A stretch of DNA of 64,000 nt from Piscinibacter sp. XHJ-5 (GTDB taxonomy: Bacteria > Pseudomonadota > Gammaproteobacteria > Burkholderiales > Burkholderiaceae_C). Shown one piece after another: positions 26,423-34,541 of this stretch; positions within the stretch are counted from its first letter, which is position 1, and the number at the start of each line of letters is the position of its first letter. The translations under genes and the position numbers were made by a program. The stretch is from positions 248,001 through 312,000 of the forward strand of contig NZ_CP123228.1 of assembly GCF_029855045.1 (NCBI RefSeq), given 5' to 3'. The notes under the pieces are model-generated. The model ran no database searches and was not told the DNA's origin. It saw only the letters and a program-made list of their open reading frames with translations.

Positions 26423-29032
26423 TCAGTTGTTGCGCAGCGTCTGGATGGCCGCCGCGCCCAGGCCGAACTGGTAGAAGATCTGCGACCAGTCCTTGAGGTT
26501 GCGCACCAGGGCACGTCCCCAGGTCTCGTAGTCGAGCTGGCTCGGCACCACCACGGCGTCTCCCGGCTGCAGGGGCTGCGATTCGATGCCGCCGAAGCCG
26601 AAGAAGCCACGCCGGTCGTTGCCGCTGCTCACCGTGCCGTCGGCGCGCAGGATGAACATGGACGAGCGGTCCGCCGCTTCTTCGAGGCCGGCCAGCCGCA
26701 CGTAGTCGCCGGCGGTGCGGCCCGGCTTCCAGAGGAAGGCGTTGTTGTTCGCGACCGCGCCCGCCACGGTGACGAAGCCCGGCCGCGCCGGCACGCTGAT
26801 CTGGTCGCCGTTTTCGAGCGGCACGTCGGGCAAGGACTCCAGCGTCAGGGTTTCGGGCGAGAGCTCGAGCGCGATGCGGCCGTTGGGCTGCAGCTGCGCC
26901 AGCCGTGCGAGCTGCGCCTGCGTGGCAGCGTTGCTGATGGCGGCGCTGCGGTCGGCCGACGTGTCGTCGCGCCGGTTGGCCGCCTCTCGAGCGGTCTGCG
27001 TGGCCGACAAGGCCTGCAGCCGGTTCAGGGCCGCGTTGAGGTTTTCGCGCTGGCGCCGGCGGGTTTCCTCGCGGGTGAATTCGAGCCCGTAGACATAGGC
27101 ATGCGGGCTGAAGCCGCCGGCACGCGTGATCAGGCCCCGCAGGGTTTCGCCGGGGATGAGCTGGTAGACGCCCGGCGCGGCGACCTCGCCCTCGAGGGAC
27201 ACCAGGCGCGTCTGCCTCGACACCGGCACGCGGATGTCCTTCTGGCTGAATACCGTGACCACGTCCCCGGGCTGCAGCTCGATGTTGGCCGATGAGTCGT
27301 TCTGCAGGATCGCGCGGCCCAGGTTGAACGGAATGACCTGCGTCGTGAGGTTCTCCCGATTGAGCCGCTCGATGACCGCGTAATCCCAGTTGAGCTCGTC
27401 GAACAGCGGCGTGAGTCGCCGCTTCTGGCTTGCGGCCGCCGCAGCCTGTTCGTTCTGGTCCTGCGCACGCCTGGACCGGCGGCTTCTGGAAGGATCGCTG
27501 GTGTCGTCCTGCGGCTGCACCTGCGGTGCGACCATCCCGGGCGTTCCCGCCTGATTCGCACCCGGCACCGCCTGAAGCTGGTTGAAGCCCTGCTGCGCCG
27601 GGTTCTGCCACGGTGGCTGCTGCTGTTGCTGTGGCTGCTGTTGCTGCTGCGAGGGGTCGGCGCCCTGCATGCCCAGGCGGGCCTGCCGCCGCTGCCGCGC
27701 CGCCAGCTCGTCTTCATCCTCCTCCTCGATCATCTGCACCAGCAGGTTCTTGCGGCGGTAGAAGTCCGGCGAGATCAGGGCTTCCTTGTCGGGAATCAGG
27801 TCGCGGACCCGCATGCCCGGCGTGTAGGGGTAGCGCAGCGGCTGGGCGACATGGCCCTTCAGCGTCACGGCGTTGGCGAACTGCGGGGAGATCTCAAGCA
27901 GCGTCACCACGTCGCCGTCACGCAGCGGCTTGGCCAGGCCGGCGGCGTCGAGCTTGAACTCCTCCACCAGGCGGGGTGCGTTCGCCTTGGCGGGATCGAT
28001 GCGCTCGAGCTGTCCCCGGTTCGGGTTGGCAAGCACCGGTGCGCCGCCGGCGTAGCGCAGCACCTCGCGCAGCGGCTCCTGGCTTTCCTTGAGCTCATAG
28101 ATGCCGGGTGTCTCCAGGGCACCGGTCAGCGCCACGCGGGGACCGACCGGCTGGAACACGACGACGTCGCCGGGCGCGAGCTGCAGGTCCTTCGACTTGT
28201 CGCCCTGGACCAGGAATTCGTACACGTCGAGCTCGGAGACGACCCGCCCGTCGCGTCGCAGGCTCATGCGGCGCATGGAGCCGTTGGGTCCCGGGCCGCC
28301 GGCGGCGACCACGGCCGACAGCATCGTGGACTGGCTCGGCAGCGTGTACACGCCGGGACGCTGGGCCGGCCCGACGACGAAGACCTTGACCCCGCGCAGC
28401 TGCCCCAGCGTGACGTTGAGGTTGAAGTTGGTGTACACGCGGCCGATCTGCGCGCGCAGATGGCGCTCGATGTCGGAGGCCCGCACCCCGGCGACGCTGA
28501 AGCTGCCCACCTTCGGCAGGTTGATCTGCCCGTTGCGGTCGACAGTGGCACGGTAGTCGACGTCGATTGAGCCCCACGCGCGGATGATGAGCTCGTCGCC
28601 CGGGCCGATGGTGTAGTCGCCGGACACCGGGACGTTGTCGAGCTGGCCGCGGGCCGCTGCGTCGGCGAAGAAATTCGCGCCGAACACCGGCAGCATCCGC
28701 CCGGTGGCCGACTCGACGAACTTCTGGAACTCGCTCGGCTTCGGCCGTGGCAGCACGGTGAGCCGCGAGAACGGGTCGATGGTTCCGTCGGGGCGCACGC
28801 CGGGCGTGGGTCCCGGGGTGCGTACCGGGCCGGTGGTCCCGGTGTCGGTGGTGCTTCCGGGGAGCGGCGTGCCGGGCTGCGTGCCGGCCGCGCCGCGTTG
28901 AGGGGCTGCGGGAGACACGCCGTATCCCGGCGTGGTGAACGTGCCGCCGCTGGTGGCCGGATCGGTCTGCGCCGCGGCGGCCGCGAAGAAGCCCGCCAGG
29001 CACAAGGCGACAAGGAGGTGGAATGGGCGCAT
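26423..29032 (-). CDS. Wza-like polysaccharide export protein with several SLBB domains
   Basis: 869 residues, more than twice the length of E. coli Wza (379). Signal peptide at residues 1-21. A Pro/Thr/Gly-rich linker precedes the Poly_export domain (GDYTIGPGDELIIRAWG), followed by several SLBB repeats (for example VFVVGPAQRPGVYTLPSQST and VALTGALETPGIYELKES, then VSLEGEVAAPGVYQLIPGET and FVTVAGAVANNNAFLWKPG). A Gln-rich low-complexity stretch separates the SLBB groups. Such proteins form the outer-membrane channel for capsule or exopolysaccharide; this long multi-SLBB form is the GfcC/OtnA-like type. It has no lipobox. It forms an operon with the Wzz-like gene downstream. Confidence 0.9.
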   Translation of the reverse strand: MRPFHLLVALCLAGFFAAAAAQTDPATSGGTFTTPGYGVSPAAPQRGAAGTQPGTPLPGSTTDTGTTGPVRTPGPTPGVRPDGTIDPFSRLTVLPRPKPSEFQKFVESATGRMLPVFGANFFADAAARGQLDNVPVSGDYTIGPGDELIIRAWGSIDVDYRATVDRNGQINLPKVGSFSVAGVRASDIERHLRAQIGRVYTNFNLNVTLGQLRGVKVFVVGPAQRPGVYTLPSQSTMLSAVVAAGGPGPNGSMRRMSLRRDGRVVSELDVYEFLVQGDKSKDLQLAPGDVVVFQPVGPRVALTGALETPGIYELKESQEPLREVLRYAGGAPVLANPNRGQLERIDPAKANAPRLVEEFKLDAAGLAKPLRDGDVVTLLEISPQFANAVTLKGHVAQPLRYPYTPGMRVRDLIPDKEALISPDFYRRKNLLVQMIEEEDEDELAARQRRQARLGMQGADPSQQQQQPQQQQQPPWQNPAQQGFNQLQAVPGANQAGTPGMVAPQVQPQDDTSDPSRSRRSRRAQDQNEQAAAAASQKRRLTPLFDELNWDYAVIERLNRENLTTQVIPFNLGRAILQNDSSANIELQPGDVVTVFSQKDIRVPVSRQTRLVSLEGEVAAPGVYQLIPGETLRGLITRAGGFSPHAYVYGLEFTREETRRRQRENLNAALNRLQALSATQTAREAANRRDDTSADRSAAISNAATQAQLARLAQLQPNGRIALELSPETLTLESLPDVPLENGDQISVPARPGFVTVAGAVANNNAFLWKPGRTAGDYVRLAGLEEAADRSSMFILRADGTVSSGNDRRGFFGFGGIESQPLQPGDAVVVPSQLDYETWGRALVRNLKDWSQIFYQFGLGAAAIQTLRNN
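27616..27650 (-). repeat. Imperfect CTG/CAG trinucleotide tract encoding Gln stretches
   Basis: Two blocks of Q-coding CAG/CAA codons separated by one Pro codon encode QQQQQPQQQQQ inside the polysaccharide export protein. The tract is interrupted by CAA codons, which lowers slippage, but length changes would stay in frame in units of three. Confidence 0.7.
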
Positions 29033-29192
29033 GCGACGGGGAGGCGGCAAGGCGGTGAGGAATCGAAGGCGCGCAACCACCAAGACTGGCACGTCGCGCC
29101 GCGAGAAGCTCGGAACGCCGGCGTTCGGCACCGGCAACCCGCGATGGTAATGGATGCCCCCGACGGTCCTATGATCGACGCGGAGGTCGGCA

Positions 29193-29936
29193 ATGAACCA
29201 GGTTTCGCAGCAGGCGCCCACCGCGGAGCTGTTCCGCGAAGACGCGCGATTGTCGGAATGCCAGGCCAGCGTGCTGAGCGTCGATGCGCGCGGCATCCGC
29301 CTCGACCGCACCGTGTTCTATCCGCAGGGCGGTGGACAGGCCGGCGACAGCGGCGAACTGGTGCTGCCCGACGGCTCGACCATCGCCATCGCCGACACGC
29401 GCAAGGGCGAGTCTGCCGGCGAGATCGTTCACGTGCCGGCGCCCGGCCAGGATGCGGCGCTGGCGGCATTGCAGCCGGGCAGCCCGCTCACGGCCCGCAT
29501 CGACTGGCGCCGCCGGCATCGGCACATGCGCTTTCACACCGCCACCCACCTGCTGTGCGCGCTGGTGCCGCATCCGGTGGACGGCTGCTCGATCACCGCC
29601 GACTATGCGCGACTCGACTTCCACATGAGCGAGCCGCTCGACAAGGAAGCGCTGACCCAAGGGCTGGCGCGCCTGGTGCTCGAAGCGCATCCGGTATCGC
29701 ATCGATGGATCAGCGATGCCGAGCTGGAGGCGAATCCCGGCCTGGTCCGCAGCATGAGCGTGCAGCCGCCGCGAGGGACCGGCCGGGTGCGGCTGATGGA
29801 GGTGGATGGCGTCGACCTGCAGCCTTGCGGTGGCACGCATGTGGCCAACACGGCGGAGATCGGCAGGGTGATCGTGACGAAGATCGAGAAGAAGTCGGCG
29901 ATGACCCGTCGCGTGGTGCTGGGGTTCGCCGACTGA
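29193..29936 (+). CDS. AlaX-type alanyl-tRNA editing hydrolase
   Basis: 247 residues, a stand-alone homologue of the alanyl-tRNA synthetase editing domain. The zinc-binding motifs are complete: HTATH (His115, His119) and CGGTH (Cys212, His216). The N-terminal segment RTVFYPQGGGQAGDSG matches the extended AlaX (AlaX-M-like) form. It deacylates Ser-tRNA(Ala) or Gly-tRNA(Ala) in the cytoplasm to keep translation accurate. It is a single gene between the polysaccharide exporter (divergent) and cytochrome c' (convergent). Confidence 0.92.
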   Translation: MNQVSQQAPTAELFREDARLSECQASVLSVDARGIRLDRTVFYPQGGGQAGDSGELVLPDGSTIAIADTRKGESAGEIVHVPAPGQDAALAALQPGSPLTARIDWRRRHRHMRFHTATHLLCALVPHPVDGCSITADYARLDFHMSEPLDKEALTQGLARLVLEAHPVSHRWISDAELEANPGLVRSMSVQPPRGTGRVRLMEVDGVDLQPCGGTHVANTAEIGRVIVTKIEKKSAMTRRVVLGFAD

Positions 29937-29977
29937 TCGAAGTGGAGCGGCGGCCGACGGCCCGTCGCCCCCTGGCT

Positions 29978-30430
29978 TCAGTCCTTGCGGAAGTTGTCGT
30001 GGCAGGCCTTGCACGACTGGCCGACCGGGCCGAAGGCGGCCTTGACCGTGTCGAGGTTGCCCGACTTGGCGGCCGCGTTCAGCTTGGCCATCTCGTCCAG
30101 CATCTTCGACGTGGCGGCCTTGAACTTGTCGTTCTCGCTCCAGACCTCGGGCTTGGCCTTGGTCTCGCCCTTGTCGGTGCCTTCCACGAAGCCGGTGAAG
30201 GGCAGCCTGGCAAGCGCCGCGACGAGGTCGGCATTCTCTTGCACGACTTTCGGATCGAACGGGGCGCGGCCGTTGACCATGGCGCCGATGCGCCCGAAAT
30301 GAGCGGCCATCACGGTGAACGAGGCCTTGCGGTACTTGATCGCGTCCTCGGGCTTGGCAAACTGCGCGGCCGCGGGCAGCGCGCTTGTCAGGCCGGCGAC
30401 CGCTGCGACGGCCAGCATCATCTTCTTCAT
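29978..30430 (-). CDS. Cytochrome c' / c-556 family protein
   Basis: 150 residues. Sec signal peptide (about 1-22, AAAQ). The four-helix cytochrome c' layout ends with the haem-binding motif CKACH at residues 140-144, close to the C-terminus, as in class II c-type cytochromes. It is periplasmic; functions suggested for the family include NO binding and electron transfer. It is divergent from a cytochrome b561 gene across a 208-bp gap, which suggests an electron-transfer pair: haem b in the membrane and haem c in the periplasm. Confidence 0.92.
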   Translation of the reverse strand: MKKMMLAVAAVAGLTSALPAAAQFAKPEDAIKYRKASFTVMAAHFGRIGAMVNGRAPFDPKVVQENADLVAALARLPFTGFVEGTDKGETKAKPEVWSENDKFKAATSKMLDEMAKLNAAAKSGNLDTVKAAFGPVGQSCKACHDNFRKD

Positions 30431-30638
30431 TCGAAGCTTCTCCGGGAAAACGGGTGTTGGAACGCACGTCCGATGGCAGCCGACTCTGCCGCCATCGAAC
30501 GCCCGCGAGTGTACGTACGGCGCTCCGGCGCCCCGGGATGCCTGGGGTAAATCCCAGTGGAAAGCTGCGCCGATGGGAAGCGGTCGCGGGCCTGCGGTTA
30601 TCTTTGCGGCTTTTCGCGTCGATCCAGGACACCGATAC

Positions 30639-31316
30639 ATGAGCGAGCCGCTGCTGCCCACCCGGGTCTGGGACCTCCCGACCCGCGTCTTCCACTGGGT
30701 CCTCGCCGGCTGCGTCATCGCGTCGGTCGTCAGCGCGAAGATCGGCGGCAACGCGATGGCGTGGCACTTCCGCTTCGGCTACGTCATCTTCACGCTGCTC
30801 GCCTTCCGGCTGGTGTGGGGCCTGGTCGGCGGCCACTGGTCGCGATTCGCCAACTTCATCTATTCGCCGTCGGTCGTGCTGCGCTATCTGCGTGGCGACA
30901 GCGGCGACGAGCGGCACGACATCGGCCACAGCCCGCTCGGCGCGCTGTCGGTGTTCGGCCTGCTCGGCATCCTGGCCGCCCAGGTCGCGACGGGCCTCGT
31001 GGCCGACGACGAGATCGCGAACACCGGACCGCTGATCAAGTTCGTGTCGGGCGCCATCAGCAGCCTGGCCACCTCGTGGCACAAGACCTGGGGCCAGTGG
31101 CTGATCATCACGCTGTCGCTGCTGCACGTGGGCGCCATCGTGTTCTACCTGGTTCGCCGCAAGCGCAACCTCGTGCATCCGATGATCGTCGGCGACAAGC
31201 CGCTGCCTCCCGGCGTGCCCGCATCGGCGGACCACTGGACGGCGCGGGGGCTGGCGGCGGCGCTGTTGACCCTGTGCGGCGCCGGGGTTGCGTGGCTCGT
31301 CAGCCTGGGGGGCTAA
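30639..31316 (+). CDS. Cytochrome b561 family protein
   Basis: 225 residues with four to five membrane segments. The start MSEPLLPTRVWDLPTRVFHWVL carries the family hallmark (VWDxPTRxFHW) with the first haem-ligand His; further His residues lie in MAWHFRFGYV, SWHKTWGQWL and LLHVGAIVFY. It carries electrons in the inner membrane, often to soluble c-type cytochromes. It is divergent from cytochrome c', so joint function is likely. ATG 30639 was chosen because the conserved N-terminus begins there. The 208-bp gap between the two cytochrome genes holds a GGCGCTCCGGCGCC palindrome near 30520 and presumably both promoters. Confidence 0.9.
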   Translation: MSEPLLPTRVWDLPTRVFHWVLAGCVIASVVSAKIGGNAMAWHFRFGYVIFTLLAFRLVWGLVGGHWSRFANFIYSPSVVLRYLRGDSGDERHDIGHSPLGALSVFGLLGILAAQVATGLVADDEIANTGPLIKFVSGAISSLATSWHKTWGQWLIITLSLLHVGAIVFYLVRRKRNLVHPMIVGDKPLPPGVPASADHWTARGLAAALLTLCGAGVAWLVSLGG

Positions 31317-31347
31317 ACTCGCCCTCCCGCAGTTGCTGCCATCCCGG

Positions 31348-31857
31348 ATGGACGCCCCTGAGATAGGTCTGGTCTTCCCGGACACCCCCGAGCTGATCTC
31401 CGCCGCACGCGAGATCTTCCGCGAGTACGCGGCCAGCCTCGAGGTCGACTTGTGCTTCCAGAACTTCGAGGCCGAGCTGGCTGGCCTTCCCGGCGACTAC
31501 GCGCGCCCCGGCGGCTGCCTGCTGCTCGCCTTCGTCGATTCGGCGCTTGCCGGCTGCGGGGCGCTGCGCCCCCTGCCCGAAAGCGACTACGCCAACGCGT
31601 GCGAGATGAAGCGCCTGTACGTCCGCCCCGCCTTTCGGCGCTTCGGCCTGGGCCGCGTGATCGCGCAGGCGCTGCTCGACGAAGCGCAGCAGGCCGGCTA
31701 TTCGGAAGTCCTGCTGGACACGCTCGACGACATGGAAGCCGCACGCGAGCTGTACGCGTCGCTGGGCTTCGAAGAGATTCCGCCCTACTACTACAACCCG
31801 ATCCCGGGCGCGCACTACCTCAAGTGCACGCTGGGGGTGACCTCCTCGCAGTACTGA
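31348..31857 (+). CDS. GNAT family N-acetyltransferase
   Basis: 169 residues. The acetyl-CoA loop is seen as VRPAFRRFGLGRVIAQALL (motif A, R/Q-x-x-G-x-G type), followed by LLDTLDDMEAARELYASLGFEEI, the usual GNAT C-terminal motif B. It acetylates an unknown amine, perhaps an amino acid or small molecule. Start MDAPEIGLVFPDT at 31348. It lies 31 bp after cytochrome b561 and 15 bp before the aldolase gene, so it may be co-transcribed with either. Confidence 0.88.
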   Translation: MDAPEIGLVFPDTPELISAAREIFREYAASLEVDLCFQNFEAELAGLPGDYARPGGCLLLAFVDSALAGCGALRPLPESDYANACEMKRLYVRPAFRRFGLGRVIAQALLDEAQQAGYSEVLLDTLDDMEAARELYASLGFEEIPPYYYNPIPGAHYLKCTLGVTSSQY

Positions 31858-31872
31858 CCCGCCGGGGCCGAC

Positions 31873-32685
31873 ATGAACGCATTCCGACAACTGCTGAAGG
31901 CCTCGGGTGCGCATCCCCCCGTGGGCACCTGGATCAGCTCCGCCCATCCGCTGGTGGCCGAAGCGATCGGCTGGGTCGGCTTCGATTGGGGCCTGGTCGA
32001 CATGGAGCATGCGCCGCTCGAGCTGATGGGCCTGGTGCACGTGCTGCAGGCCCTGGCCGGCACCAAGATGCTGCCGGTGGTGCGCGTGCCGTGGAACGAT
32101 GCAGTGACCGTCAAGCGCGTGCTCGACGCAGGCGCCACCACGCTGATGTTCCCTTTCGTGCAAGGGCCGGAGGAGGCGCGCCGTGCGGTGGCCGCGACGC
32201 GCTATCCGCCCGATGGCGTGCGCGGCATGGCAGGCACGACACGCGCCACACGATTCGGCACCACGCCCAACTACTACCGCGGCGCCAACCAGAACATGGG
32301 CGTGATCGTGCAGATCGAGACGCCGCACGCCATCGAGCAGATCGAGGCGATCGCCGCGGTGGACGGTGTCGACGCGCTGTTCGTCGGGCCGAACGACCTG
32401 TCGGCGGCGTTGGGCCACATCGGGGAGATGACCCATCCCGCCGTCGTGGGGCTCATGGCGCAGGCGGTGCAGCGGTGCAAGGCGCTCGGCATGCCGGTGG
32501 GCACGCTGGGCAGCAGCGCAGAGGCGGTCGCACAGTACCGCGCGATCGGCTTCGACTATGTCGCGGTGTCATCCGACATCGGCTTCATGATGCGCGCCGC
32601 CAAGGAGGCGATCACGGCACTGCGCACGCGCGACACCGAGCACGTGCACACGCTTGCCGGCGGGACGCAGCAGCCCGCCGCCTGA
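31873..32685 (+). CDS. HpcH/HpaI family class II aldolase
   Basis: 270 residues. Family signatures are VGTWISSAHPLVAEAIG near the start, the metal/catalytic region GLVDMEHAPLE, PVVRVPWND, QIETPHAIEQIEAI (metal-binding Glu) and FVGPNDLSAALG. These enzymes cleave 2-keto-3-deoxy (hydroxy) acids to pyruvate or a related product and an aldehyde. With an aldose epimerase and an SMP-30 lactonase directly downstream, a role in non-phosphorylative sugar-acid breakdown is a reasonable inference; dehydratase and dehydrogenase genes for such a pathway are not in the window. Confidence 0.9.
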   Translation: MNAFRQLLKASGAHPPVGTWISSAHPLVAEAIGWVGFDWGLVDMEHAPLELMGLVHVLQALAGTKMLPVVRVPWNDAVTVKRVLDAGATTLMFPFVQGPEEARRAVAATRYPPDGVRGMAGTTRATRFGTTPNYYRGANQNMGVIVQIETPHAIEQIEAIAAVDGVDALFVGPNDLSAALGHIGEMTHPAVVGLMAQAVQRCKALGMPVGTLGSSAEAVAQYRAIGFDYVAVSSDIGFMMRAAKEAITALRTRDTEHVHTLAGGTQQPAA

Positions 32686-32751
32686 GTCGGGCCGATTTCA
32701 TCGCGGTACGGGCGTACGATGGGTCGACCCGCGCCCTCCCGCCAGGAAGCC

Positions 32752-33627
32752 ATGACCGGATCCCGCACCCCGACCTCCATCGCCCACACCTTCGAACTCC
32801 ATGCCGGCGCGCTGCGCCTGGCCCTGCGTCCCGATCTCGGCGGCAGCATCGCCGGGCTCTGGCATCGCGAGACCGCGATCCTGCGCTCCACCGCACCCGC
32901 GCAGCTCGACAACGCACGAGCCTCCGCCTCGTTCCCGCTGGTGCCCTACTCCAATCGCCTCGGCTACCGGCGCTTTCGCTGGAAAGGCCGCGACTACACG
33001 ACGCTGCCCAACTTCGGCGAGAGCCCGCACTCCGTGCACGGCATCGGCTGGATGCGCGAGTGGGACGTGGTCTCGCACAGCGGCATTGCCCTTGCGCTCG
33101 CGTTGCGCCACGGCGGCGACGGCCACTGGCCGTTTCCGTTCGAGGCGCAGCAGCACTTCTCGCTGACGCCCGAGTCGCTGGTCGCGACCCTGTCGATCAC
33201 CAACACCGGCGATCTGGCGCAGCCGGTGGGCCTCGGCTGGCACCCGTATTTTCCGAAGCGGGCGCGCAGCAGGCTGCACATCGACTGCAGTGATCGCTGG
33301 GACACCGATGCGGCGCAGCTGCCGGTGCGCAAAGTCGCGCAATCGGGCATAGACGCCGACGTGGCCCACCTCGCCTTCGACAACGGGTTCGAAGGCTGGA
33401 AGGGCCCGGCGCGCATCCGCGACGAGAAGTTCTCGCTGCAGCTGCGCTCGTCGCTGCCGTATCTCGTGGTCTACACGCCGCAGGACAGGGACTACTTCTG
33501 CGTCGAGCCGGTGAGCCATGTCGGCAACGCCATCCACATGGCCGATCCGGCGGCGCACGGGCTGCGCACGTTGGCGCCTGGCGAGACCTTCGAAGCCACG
33601 ATGACGCTGGACGTGGCGGTGCTGTGA
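32752..33627 (+). CDS. Aldose 1-epimerase (mutarotase) family protein
   Basis: 291 residues. GalM-fold landmarks are NRLGYRRFRWKGRDY, the His-containing ESPHSVHGIGW, the catalytic His in VGLGWHPYFP and the catalytic Glu in YFCVEPVSHVGNA. It interconverts alpha and beta anomers of a sugar before further metabolism. ATG 32752 follows an AGGAAG ribosome site. Its stop overlaps the start of the SMP-30 gene (TGATG), so the products are made together, consistent with epimerase, oxidase/lactonase and aldolase steps on one sugar. Confidence 0.9.
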   Translation: MTGSRTPTSIAHTFELHAGALRLALRPDLGGSIAGLWHRETAILRSTAPAQLDNARASASFPLVPYSNRLGYRRFRWKGRDYTTLPNFGESPHSVHGIGWMREWDVVSHSGIALALALRHGGDGHWPFPFEAQQHFSLTPESLVATLSITNTGDLAQPVGLGWHPYFPKRARSRLHIDCSDRWDTDAAQLPVRKVAQSGIDADVAHLAFDNGFEGWKGPARIRDEKFSLQLRSSLPYLVVYTPQDRDYFCVEPVSHVGNAIHMADPAAHGLRTLAPGETFEATMTLDVAVL

Positions 33628-34532
33628 TGCGAGAGCCCGATGCCGGCGTCTCGGTCGCGGTGGCGTCCGCCAGCCGGCTCGGCGAGTCGCCGATGTGGCA
33701 TCCGCGCGAGCAGGTGCTGTACTGGTGCGACATCCCGGGACGGCGCCTCAACCGCTTCGATTCGCGGACCGGCGCGCTGTCGCACTGGGACTTCGACTGC
33801 GAGCCCGCGAGTTGCGCGCCGTGCCTCGACGGCACGCTGCTGCTCGCCATGCGCGACGGCCTGTGGCGCTTCGACCCGGCGAGCGGCAAACGCACGCGTC
33901 TGGCCAAGCCGCCGTACGACCCGGCCCAGGAGCGCTTCAACGACGGCAAATGCGATCCGCAAGGCCGCTTCTGGGTCGGCACGATCTACGAGCCGCGCGA
34001 CCCGGCGCTCGCGGCGCTGTACTGCTTCGAGGACGGCGAGCTGACGCGCAAGGCCGAGGGCATCACCACCTCCAACGGCCTCGGCTGGAGTGCGGACGGG
34101 CGCACGATGTACTGGAGCGACACCAAGGCCCACACCGTCTACGCCTTCGACTTCGATCCGCCCAGCGGCAAGCTGTCCGGACGCCGCGTATTCGTGAGCT
34201 TCCCGCCGCGACAGCCTGGCCAGGACCTGTCGCACTACGGCGGCCGGCCGGACGGCGCGGCTGTCGACGCGGAAGGCTTCTACTGGGTCGCGATGTTCGA
34301 AGGCCAGCGGCTGCTGCGCCTGTCGCCTTCGGGCGAGATCGCGCGTGAAGTCGCGTTGCCGGTGCGCTGCGCGACCATGCCCTGCTTCGGCGGTGCGGAC
34401 CTGCGCACGCTGTACATCACCACGGCGCGCGAGAACAGGCCGGCGGCCGAGCTGGCCGAGCAGCCGCTCGCCGGCTGCGTGCTGTCGCTGCGCGTGGACG
34501 TGCCGGGGCTGCCGGTGCACCTGTTCGGCTGA
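33627..34532 (+). CDS. SMP-30/gluconolactonase family protein
   Basis: 301 residues, six-bladed beta-propeller lactonase. Landmarks are the metal-binding Glu in RLGESPMWHPREQVLYWCD, ERFNDGKCDPQGRFWVGT, the metal Asn in TTSNGLGWSADGRTMYWSD and YGGRPDGAAVDAEG. It hydrolyses sugar lactones (gluconolactone, arabinonolactone or similar). ATG 33627 shares one base with the epimerase stop; an in-frame GTG at 33624 is an alternative. The lack of a signal peptide implies a cytoplasmic pathway. Confidence 0.92.
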   Translation: MREPDAGVSVAVASASRLGESPMWHPREQVLYWCDIPGRRLNRFDSRTGALSHWDFDCEPASCAPCLDGTLLLAMRDGLWRFDPASGKRTRLAKPPYDPAQERFNDGKCDPQGRFWVGTIYEPRDPALAALYCFEDGELTRKAEGITTSNGLGWSADGRTMYWSDTKAHTVYAFDFDPPSGKLSGRRVFVSFPPRQPGQDLSHYGGRPDGAAVDAEGFYWVAMFEGQRLLRLSPSGEIAREVALPVRCATMPCFGGADLRTLYITTARENRPAAELAEQPLAGCVLSLRVDVPGLPVHLFG

Positions 34533-34541
34533 GGCCGGGAC

